DNA of 64,000 bases from Pseudogemmatithrix sp031430835. GTDB lineage: Bacteria > Gemmatimonadota > Gemmatimonadetes > Gemmatimonadales > Gemmatimonadaceae. The position numbers and the translations under genes were made by a program. Every line of letters begins with the position of its first letter. Positions within the stretch are counted from its first letter, which is position 1. A model generated the notes under the pieces. The model was not told the DNA's origin. It did no database searches and worked only from the letters and a program-made list of their open reading frames with translations. This document shows positions 58,246-64,000 of this stretch, piece by piece. The stretch covers positions 1 to 64,000 of the forward strand of contig JANPCH010000052.1 in assembly GCA_031430835.1 (NCBI GenBank), written 5' to 3'.

Positions 58246-59381
58246 TCCGGCGTACTTTTCTCGCGGTGGCGTGCGCGACACTCCCCATCGCGCCTCCGGC
58301 GGCCGCGCAGTTGCCGGACGCTGAACTCGCGGTCGTTCTCACGTCAGGGGACCCACGCTCATGGGAACCCTACTTCGATCTTGGTGTCGCGCGGTTCGCG
58401 AAGCTCCCGCGCGAGTCCGCGTCGGCGTTCCTCGTGGCTTCGCAACTCGATCCGTCGCGTGCCGAGCCGCTCTTCGGGCGCTGGGCCACCGCGCTGATGT
58501 TCCTCAAGCTCGAGGACCTCGCGCGGTACTTCCGCTATGACGGCGCCGTGCTCCGACGCCCGGACATCGTCGTTGCCGATTCGCTCCGGGCCCTCGCGCT
58601 TGCCCGGAACCCCTTTGTCCATCGTGGACTCGAGATCCACGTCTACGACCGATTCCCGGGGGACTTCTCCGACCGTCGCGATGTGCGCGCCTGGATCGCC
58701 TACTCGAACGGCGAGTTCAAGCGGGCGATCGACCTGCACTCGCGCAGCATCGACCAGAACATCAAGGACGCGGTCTTCCGCCGCTACGACCGCGCGCTCG
58801 CCTACGTCGCCTCGGGGAATCTCGCCGCCGCTCTGGAGGACCTGCAGGTCCTGCTCACCGCGCTCCGGCGCGAGGACCAGCAGGCCGCCGAGCTCGTCCG
58901 GTACCAGTCGAAACATGCCATCCTCTACATGATCGGCCGGATCCACCTTGAGATGCGCAAGTACGATGCGGCCCGGACTGCTTTCGGCGAGGCACTCGTC
59001 GAGGACGCCGGCTATGCCTATGCGCACCTGGGGATGGCCTGGGTCTCGCGCGCGCTCCGGCAGAACGACAGAGCCGCCGAAGAGTTCGCGTTCGCGATCG
59101 ACCTCGCGCCGAACGACGGTTACCTGCGCTACCAGCACGCACTGGCGTTGTTCGACCTGCAGCGCTTCGAGGGGACGGGGCGCGAGCTGGAGAAGGCAAT
59201 GGAGCTCGAGCCGCGCTGGGCGGCGCCGGTCGCCTTCCTCGGACGGCTGCGCGAGCGCCAAGGGCGGCTCGACGAGGCGTTCACGCACTACGCGCGATAC
59301 GTGGAGATGTCGCCCGGCAGCGATGCGACGGCGAAGACGCTCAAGATGCGCATCGACCTGCGGCCGAAACGCGCCCCGTAG
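58242..59381 (+). CDS. Secreted TPR-repeat protein (paralogue A)
   Basis: 379 residues. A signal peptide (MIRRTFLAVACATLPIAPPAAAQ) is followed by tetratricopeptide-like helices: PESASAFLVASQLDP, VRAWIAYSNGEFKRAIDLHSR, IHLEMRKYDAARTAFGEALVEDAGYAYAHLG, and the terminal LRERQGRLDEAFTHYARYVEM. It resembles the protein at 62701-63906 over the ALRRED to AHLG segment, so the two are paralogues. Probably a periplasmic scaffold; partner unknown. Start overlaps the sugar dehydrogenase stop by 4 nt; convergent with MgtE. Confidence 0.82.
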   Translation: MIRRTFLAVACATLPIAPPAAAQLPDAELAVVLTSGDPRSWEPYFDLGVARFAKLPRESASAFLVASQLDPSRAEPLFGRWATALMFLKLEDLARYFRYDGAVLRRPDIVVADSLRALALARNPFVHRGLEIHVYDRFPGDFSDRRDVRAWIAYSNGEFKRAIDLHSRSIDQNIKDAVFRRYDRALAYVASGNLAAALEDLQVLLTALRREDQQAAELVRYQSKHAILYMIGRIHLEMRKYDAARTAFGEALVEDAGYAYAHLGMAWVSRALRQNDRAAEEFAFAIDLAPNDGYLRYQHALALFDLQRFEGTGRELEKAMELEPRWAAPVAFLGRLRERQGRLDEAFTHYARYVEMSPGSDATAKTLKMRIDLRPKRAP

Positions 59382-59386
59382 GCGCG

Positions 59387-60628
59387 TCAGACCAGCAGGA
59401 GCGTCGCGAGGCCGAGGAAGAGCCCCATCGAGCAGACGTCGGTGGCGGTGGTGAGGAAGATGCTCGAGGCGGTCGCTGGGTCGGCGCCGACGCGTCGCAG
59501 GGTCAACGGGATGAGTGCACCCGAGATCCCGCTCACGACGCAACTCCCGATCATCGCCAGCGCGACGATCGCGCCGAGGGCGAGTGGCGAGGCCTGCCCC
59601 TGCATCCGCGCCACGATGTACATCCCGGTGCCGGCGGTGATTCCCACGAAGGCACCGTTCAGGAGTCCGAGCAGGGCCTCCTTCGCGACGAGGGCGCGCT
59701 CCGCTCCGGCTTTGAGTTCCCCGAGTGTCATCCCTCGCAACGTCACGGCGAGCGCCTGACAGCCGGTGTTCCCCGACTGGCCCGCGAGCACCGGGAGGAA
59801 GAGCGCCAGGATGACCATCTGGTCGAGTGTCTCCTGGAAGATCCCGACGACAGCGGCGGCGATGAACGCGGTGAGGAGGTTGAGCTGGAGCCAAGGATGC
59901 CGGAAGCGCAGGCTGCGCTGCCAGGGCGTGAGCAGTCGCTCCTCCTCGGCCACGCCGACCATCCGGCCGGGTTGGGCGCTGAACTCGAATGCCTGCTCCT
60001 CGAACATCGCGCTGCCGCGCACCTGGCCGATCAGGAGACCCGTCGCGTCGCACACCGGATAGACCGGATAGTGGCGATGGACGACGAGCCGCATCGCGTC
60101 GGCGAGTTGCATCGTCGGCGAGAGCGCGAAGACCTCCTTCAGCATGATGTCGCGCAGCGTCGAGTCGTCGTCGGCGACGACGAGGTCGCGCATCGTCACG
60201 ACGCCCGCAAGCTGTCCTGCCTCGTCGGTCACGAAGAGGTAGGTCAGGAGCGTTCGCTTCGCGAGGTCGCGCACCCGCGTCGTGACCTCGCGCACCGTCT
60301 CGGTCGGCCGGAACTGCGCCGGCACCGGCTCGAGGAGACGCCCGATCGCGTCGTCCTCGTAGGTCAGGTTCATCGACCACTGCTGCGTGACGGCGTGCGG
60401 CGCTGCGGCGAAGAGGGAGTCGCGGCGCCCCTGCTCCATCTCGGGGATGATGTCGCCCGCGATCGCCGGATTGATCGATCGGAGGACCTCTACCGCGACC
60501 GCGTTATCGACCTCCTCGAGGCGATCAGCGGCCTCCGCAGGTCCGAGCTTCACGATCTGCGAGGCGACGCGCTCGGCCTCGGTCCACGGTGCGCGCTCGA
60601 AGCGCCGGCGATTCTTGCCTGCGTCCAC
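59387..60628 (-). CDS. mgtE: MgtE-type magnesium transporter
   Basis: 413 residues from a GTG. The N-terminal helical domain (about 1-110) is followed by two CBS domains (about 115-235) and a membrane domain of five helices. Signature stretches are LPVLAGQSGNTGCQALAVTLRG and the C-terminal PATASSIFLTTATDVCSMGLFLGLATLLL. It is a dimeric Mg2+ channel or transporter gated by intracellular Mg2+ through the N and CBS domains. The N domain is shorter than usual. Convergent with the TPR gene (5-bp gap). Confidence 0.92.
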   Translation of the reverse strand: MDAGKNRRRFERAPWTEAERVASQIVKLGPAEAADRLEEVDNAVAVEVLRSINPAIAGDIIPEMEQGRRDSLFAAAPHAVTQQWSMNLTYEDDAIGRLLEPVPAQFRPTETVREVTTRVRDLAKRTLLTYLFVTDEAGQLAGVVTMRDLVVADDDSTLRDIMLKEVFALSPTMQLADAMRLVVHRHYPVYPVCDATGLLIGQVRGSAMFEEQAFEFSAQPGRMVGVAEEERLLTPWQRSLRFRHPWLQLNLLTAFIAAAVVGIFQETLDQMVILALFLPVLAGQSGNTGCQALAVTLRGMTLGELKAGAERALVAKEALLGLLNGAFVGITAGTGMYIVARMQGQASPLALGAIVALAMIGSCVVSGISGALIPLTLRRVGADPATASSIFLTTATDVCSMGLFLGLATLLLV

Positions 60629-60697
60629 GGTCAGGACTCCGGAGAGAGGGCGGGTGCGGCCTCAAGATGCCGCGCGTCGCGGCTCCGCACCACCCGC

Positions 60698-61552
60698 TCA
60701 GCGCGCGGGGAAGCGCTCGTCGAGCCAACCGGTGAGGGTCCGGAACACCTCGTCGGACGACGGTTCGTTCAGGATCTCGTGCCAGAGCGCGTCGAAGCGT
60801 CGCACTCGCACGACCGCTGGCGGCGCCGCCGCGGCGAACGTATCGCTGCCCGACGCCGCGACGAGGCGGTCCTCGCCAGCCCACATCAGCAGTGTCGGCA
60901 CACGCCACCGCGGGGCAGCGAGTCGCACCTCTCGCCCTCCCTTGAGGATCGCGCTCGCGAGGCGCGCGGTGATCCGGTCGTGTACGAGCGGGTCGTCGCG
61001 GTACGCCTGTACGACCGACCGGTCGTGGCAGAGCGCGTCGACCACCAACTGGTTCCCCATCGGGAGGTCGGGCACGAGAGCGCGTCCGACGCGCAGTTGG
61101 ATGCGCTGGGCCAGCGAGAGATCGGCGGCGAGCGCGGGTGAAGTCAGGATGAGACCTTCGACCGGTCGGACCGCGCGAGCCACGAACAACGCCGCGACAA
61201 GCCCTCCCATACTCTGGCCGAGGAGCAACAGCGGGGACCCGGCCGCGACGCGCGGACGCACGACCCGGTCGAGCACGAGCGACAGGTCATCAACGAGCGT
61301 GTCGGCGTGCGGCACCGCGCCACGCCGACCGAGTGAGAGGCCGTGTCCGCGATGGTCGTAGCCGACCACCTCCCAACCGCGAAGCTGGAGGAGATCCGCG
61401 AGCCTGCCGTAGCGCCCGCTATGCTCGCCGAGTCCGTGCACGATGAGGATCGTGCCGCGCGAGGCAGGGGTCGCGGCCGGCCATCGGCGCAACGCCAGCG
61501 TCACGCCGTCTGGCGTCGTCACCGACTCGGGGGGGCGGAGGGCAGCGGGCAT
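60698..61552 (-). CDS. Alpha/beta hydrolase, monoacylglycerol-lipase-like
   Basis: 284 residues. The serine hydrolase fold shows ILIVHGLGEHSGRYGRLADLL, YDHRGHGLSLGRRG, the nucleophile elbow LLLLGQSMGGLVAALF, DDPLVHDRIT, LMWAGEDRLVAASGS (Asp region) and RFDALWHEILNEPSSDEVF (catalytic His). This closely follows the pattern of bacterial monoacylglycerol lipases and lysophospholipases, cytoplasmic and about 280 residues. No neighbour indicates the substrate. Divergent from the DUF4286 gene with a 74-bp gap that carries a possible -10 element. Confidence 0.9.
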   Translation of the reverse strand: MPAALRPPESVTTPDGVTLALRRWPAATPASRGTILIVHGLGEHSGRYGRLADLLQLRGWEVVGYDHRGHGLSLGRRGAVPHADTLVDDLSLVLDRVVRPRVAAGSPLLLLGQSMGGLVAALFVARAVRPVEGLILTSPALAADLSLAQRIQLRVGRALVPDLPMGNQLVVDALCHDRSVVQAYRDDPLVHDRITARLASAILKGGREVRLAAPRWRVPTLLMWAGEDRLVAASGSDTFAAAAPPAVVRVRRFDALWHEILNEPSSDEVFRTLTGWLDERFPAR

Positions 61553-61601
61553 CGGCTCGGCTGGCGGGTTGAGGGTGCGGTGGTGAGTTTCCGGGGTACC
61601 C

Positions 61602-61607
61602 TAGAAT
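61602..61607 (+). promoter_or_regulatory. Possible -10 element before the DUF4286 gene
   Basis: TAGAAT in an AT-rich patch ahead of GGAG at 61619-61622 and ATG 61627. No confident -35 could be identified. Confidence 0.3.
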
Positions 61608-61626
61608 ATTGCGCCCGCGGAGCCCA

Positions 61627-61926
61627 ATGATCAGCTACGAGGTCACGGCGGAGGTGCGGCAGGATCTGCGCTCCCGCTACGAGGTCTACATGAAGGACCG
61701 GCACATCCCCGATGTGCTGGTGACCGGACTCTTCATCGGCGCGCAGCTCCTGCGCACCGACGAAGGGCCCTACTGCGTGCGCTACCGGCTCGCCGACCGT
61801 CCCTCGCTGGATCGGTACCTCAGCACGCACGCTCAGCGACTCCGGGCCGATTTCACCGCCCACTTTCCCGAAGGGGTGACCATCTCCCGCGAGGTGCTGC
61901 AGGAGATCGCCGAATGGCCGCACTGA
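61627..61926 (+). CDS. DUF4286 small protein
   Basis: 99 residues. It has the DUF4286 features: ISYEVTAEVRQDLRSRYEVYMKDRHIPDVL, GAQLLRTDEGPYCVRYRLADRPSLDRYLS and a short C-terminal tail. It resembles dimeric ferredoxin-like alpha-beta barrels; function unknown. GGAG lies 4 nt ahead of ATG 61627. The stop overlaps the following hydrolase gene by 13 nt, so the two are translated together. Confidence 0.85.
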   Translation: MISYEVTAEVRQDLRSRYEVYMKDRHIPDVLVTGLFIGAQLLRTDEGPYCVRYRLADRPSLDRYLSTHAQRLRADFTAHFPEGVTISREVLQEIAEWPH

Positions 61927-62630
61927 TCCGGCGCGCGCGTTGGCCGCTTGTCGCGGCCACGGCGCTCCTACTGATCGGTGCCCAGACCCCCACCCACCAG
62001 CGCGGGGATCTTGCCCCGCACGAACTCGTGGTGGTCGTGCACGGGATGGGCCGATCGTCGCTCTCGATGTGGCCGATCGCGCGCGCACTCGAGGCCGAGG
62101 GATATGAGGTATTGCGCTACGGCTACTCGAGCTATTGCTGTACGATCCCGCAGATCGCCGCCGACTTTCGCCTCCATCTCGCCGACCGCATCGGACCGCA
62201 GCACACTCGGGTGCATTTCGTCGGTCACAGTCTCGGCAACATCCTCGTCCGCCACGTCCTGACCCGCGACACCATTCCCCCGAGGGTCGGGCGCGTGGTG
62301 ATGCTCGCGCCGCCGAACCAGGGCGCGCTGGCGGCGAACCGGCTCTCGCCGTATGTGGGGTGGCTGCTCAAACCGACCCCCGAGTTGCGGGCGACCAGCG
62401 GTGCAACGGTCCTCGCGATCCCGCGGCTCAACGGCGTCGAGATCGGGATCATCGCCGCGAGTGGCGACCGGACGGTGAAGCTGGCCGAGACTCACCTCCC
62501 CGAGGAGAAGGCGCACGTGGTGGTCGGAGGGGGCCACTCCTTCATCATGTACCGCGAGGATGTGCAGCGACTCACCGTCCAGTTCATAAAGTCCGGGAGC
62601 TTCGCAGCGGAGAGTTCGCGCGGACCTTGA
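61914..62630 (+). CDS. Alpha/beta hydrolase (lipase-like), secreted or anchored
   Basis: 238 residues. An N-terminal hydrophobic signal (RRARWPLVAATALLLIGAQ) is followed by an alpha/beta-hydrolase core: VVVVHGMGRSSLSMWPIARAL, the nucleophile elbow VHFVGHSLGNILVRHVL, and a His near the C-terminus in HVVVGGGHSFIMYRED. This pattern resembles short triacylglycerol-lipase-like enzymes or acyltransferase regulators. It overlaps the DUF4286 gene by 13 nt and precedes the TPR gene by about 70 bp. Confidence 0.85.
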   Translation: MAALIRRARWPLVAATALLLIGAQTPTHQRGDLAPHELVVVVHGMGRSSLSMWPIARALEAEGYEVLRYGYSSYCCTIPQIAADFRLHLADRIGPQHTRVHFVGHSLGNILVRHVLTRDTIPPRVGRVVMLAPPNQGALAANRLSPYVGWLLKPTPELRATSGATVLAIPRLNGVEIGIIAASGDRTVKLAETHLPEEKAHVVVGGGHSFIMYREDVQRLTVQFIKSGSFAAESSRGP

Positions 62631-62700
62631 CGGGTTAAGGGCTGGGGAGCGATAATCGCGGCACGAAATCGCCACTTTCCCCTCTGCGCCGGACGCCGCG

Positions 62701-63906
62701 ATGCGACGTTTGACCTGGCTCCTGATGTTGGCCGCGATTCCCCTGGCGTCCCTCACCGCGCAGCAACGGCTCGGCGCGGCGCAGAAACGTCCGCCGCTCG
62801 CCGCTGACGTCGACTCCAACGACGCGCGCGCGTATCTGAGCCTCGGCACTCGGATGATCGAGAGCGACCCCGAGATCGCTGCTGCGGCGTTCTACTGGGC
62901 TGCGCGCCTCGACCCGAGTTCTCCGGAGGCGCTCTACGGCCTCCGGATCGCCCATCTCCTGCGGCGTCGGCAGGTCCTCAAGCTCTGGTATGAGGGTGGG
63001 CGGAAGGCGCGGTCGAACAAGGAGTTGATGGCCCTCGACTCGCTCACGATGCGCGCGAGCCGGCTCGACCCGTTCCTCTATCGGCGCTGGGACGCGTCGT
63101 TGATCATGGCGTACTACCGCGATCTGTTCCTGCGGGATAACCCGCAGGCCTCCAAAGCCGAGATCAACTTCGGCATCCAAGTCGGCATGGATCGCTGGGG
63201 GCCGGTCACTCGCGGTTGGCTCGCCTACTCACAGGGGCGTCTTCCCGAGGCGCTGCGGAACTATCAAGACGCTCTCAAGGTCGCGAAGCGCCCAGCGGGA
63301 ATCCATCTCGACATGGGCCGCACCCACTACATCGGGGGGCAGGTGGGCCCGGCGCTCGACGCCTTCAAGATGGGGATCGAGGCGCTGCGCAAAGAGGATG
63401 CGGATCCCGACGAAGACGTGATCCTCTACTCCTCGAAGGCGATCGTCGAGCACGGCATCGGCATCCTCTATCAGAAGATGTCCCAGCCCGATTCTGCGAA
63501 AGCCGCATTCGGGAGGTCGATGACGGAGGACCTCTCGTACTTCATGGCGCACGTCGCACTCGGGCAGATGGGGCTGGCGCTGCGGGACTCCGTGACCGCC
63601 GTGAGCGAACTCGGACTCGCCGCCGAGGTCGCGATCGACGAGCCGTGGGTGCACTTCCTCTACGGCAGCACGCTGGTCGCCGTCGGCCAGCACACCGAGG
63701 CCGTCGTACCTCTGAAGAAGGCGGTCGAGCTCGAGCCGCTGTACGCCGCCCCGCAGTACGCGCTGGGCCAAGCACTCGAGAAGACCGGTGACGCGGCGGG
63801 CGCCAAGGCGGCGTTCGCGAAATACTTGACGATCGCCCCGCGCCGCGAGGACGCGAACCGGATCATCGCGACCCAGCGGCTGACGGCCCTCGGCGGTGCC
63901 CCATGA
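62701..63906 (+). CDS. Secreted TPR-repeat protein (paralogue B)
   Basis: 401 residues. A signal peptide (MRRLTWLLMLAAIPLASLTAQ) precedes TPR-like helices including YLSLGTRMIESDPEIAAAAFYWAARLDP, LAYSQGRLPEALRNYQDALKVA, YSSKAIVEHGIGILYQKMSQPDSAKAAFGRSM and EPLYAAPQYALGQALEKTGD. The spacing and sequence of the ALRKED, AHVALG and ELEPLYAAPQY segments mirror those of the gene at 58242. Likely a periplasmic or outer-surface scaffold. Its stop overlaps the next gene's ATG (63903-63906), so the two are coupled. Confidence 0.82.
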   Translation: MRRLTWLLMLAAIPLASLTAQQRLGAAQKRPPLAADVDSNDARAYLSLGTRMIESDPEIAAAAFYWAARLDPSSPEALYGLRIAHLLRRRQVLKLWYEGGRKARSNKELMALDSLTMRASRLDPFLYRRWDASLIMAYYRDLFLRDNPQASKAEINFGIQVGMDRWGPVTRGWLAYSQGRLPEALRNYQDALKVAKRPAGIHLDMGRTHYIGGQVGPALDAFKMGIEALRKEDADPDEDVILYSSKAIVEHGIGILYQKMSQPDSAKAAFGRSMTEDLSYFMAHVALGQMGLALRDSVTAVSELGLAAEVAIDEPWVHFLYGSTLVAVGQHTEAVVPLKKAVELEPLYAAPQYALGQALEKTGDAAGAKAAFAKYLTIAPRREDANRIIATQRLTALGGAP

Positions 63907-64000
63907 ACCGCGCGGTTCGTCGACTCCTGCTCGTCGGCGCAGTCGCCGTCTGCCTCCCGCCGTCGGCCGTCTTCGGTCAAGCGGCAGCCGCCCCTGTCAC
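63903..64000 (+). CDS. Start of a secreted protein, truncated at the window edge
   Basis: Only the first 32 codons are in the window: a short basic start followed by a hydrophobic signal peptide (RLLLVGAVAVCLPPSAVFG) and an Ala-rich mature start. ATG overlaps the TPR stop (ATGA), so it is co-translated with the TPR protein. Function cannot be assigned. Confidence 0.7.
   Translation, partial: MNRAVRRLLLVGAVAVCLPPSAVFGQAAAAPV

Noticed and set aside
1..64000. CRISPR arrays, insertion sequences, prophage, tRNA or rRNA genes
   Set aside because: I found no direct-repeat/spacer pattern, transposase or integrase motif, or tRNA/rRNA structure; genes are packed with gaps under about 135 bp and uniform base composition.

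Overview
The window is about 64 kb of high-GC, very densely coded bacterial chromosome with no rRNA, tRNA, CRISPR array, insertion sequence or prophage that I can see. The mix of genes points to Gemmatimonadota, as an inference from gene content rather than from a marker gene. That mix includes TonB-dependent receptors, a DUF5916 outer-membrane-type protein, sortilin-like BNR-repeat proteins, an FtsX/MacB-type orphan permease, many secreted or lipoprotein M28 peptidases and amidohydrolases, and DUF1080 proteins. Stop/start overlaps (ATGA, GTGA, TGATG) are used extensively, and no gap exceeds about 135 bp.

Layout. 1-17.3 kb: a P-loop ATPase (partial), TonB receptor plus DUF1080 protein, ABC exporter plus DUF1304 protein, a DUF5706 (Pycsar-effector-like) membrane protein coupled to an internally duplicated secreted protein, a large BNR protein, TfoX plus YdeI-like pair, CocE-type hydrolase, PSMA-like M28 peptidase and a YtcJ-like amidohydrolase. 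17.3-24.9 kb: M28 peptidase, then a four-gene minus-strand operon (class III aminotransferase, CoA-transferase A and B, second class III aminotransferase) joined by GTGA overlaps, divergent from a dimethylarginine hydrolase plus HD-phosphohydrolase pair. 25-28.5 kb: orphan FtsX-type permease and a BNR lipoprotein.

28.5-32.7 kb: a sulfur-oxidation operon. It reads TsdA-like diheme cytochrome, SoxC-like molybdoenzyme, SoxD-like monoheme cytochrome, two YeeE/YedE half transporters and an ArsR regulator. 32.7-40.9 kb: assorted genes (secreted beta-sandwich protein, DUF1761, DinB, SDR, cupin, TonB, an unrecognised 529-residue protein coupled to proline dehydrogenase, creatininase-like, Tat-exported DsrE-like).

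41-49.8 kb: the most striking unit, an eight-gene minus-strand operon in which nearly every junction overlaps. It encodes a fused flavin hydroxylase/Old-Yellow-Enzyme (2-aminobenzoyl-CoA monooxygenase/reductase type), SDR, MarR, enoyl-CoA hydratase, acyl-CoA dehydrogenase, 2-aminobenzoate-CoA-ligase type enzyme, RidA and a FabH/KAS III-type enzyme. The first seven fit anthranilate breakdown through anthraniloyl-CoA. The terminal KAS III enzyme is unexpected and invites comparison with PqsD.

49.8-64 kb: HNH protein, RidA plus D-serine dehydratase/D-threonine aldolase, DUF5916 protein, MHS-type MFS transporter coupled to a PagL-like protein, PQQ-type sugar dehydrogenase coupled to a TPR protein, MgtE, two alpha/beta hydrolases, DUF4286, a paralogous TPR protein and a truncated secreted protein.

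Three genes appear to start at CTG (27443, 32665, 49823). Two of these have a GGAG at 7-8 nt and the third is placed by its FAD-binding motif.
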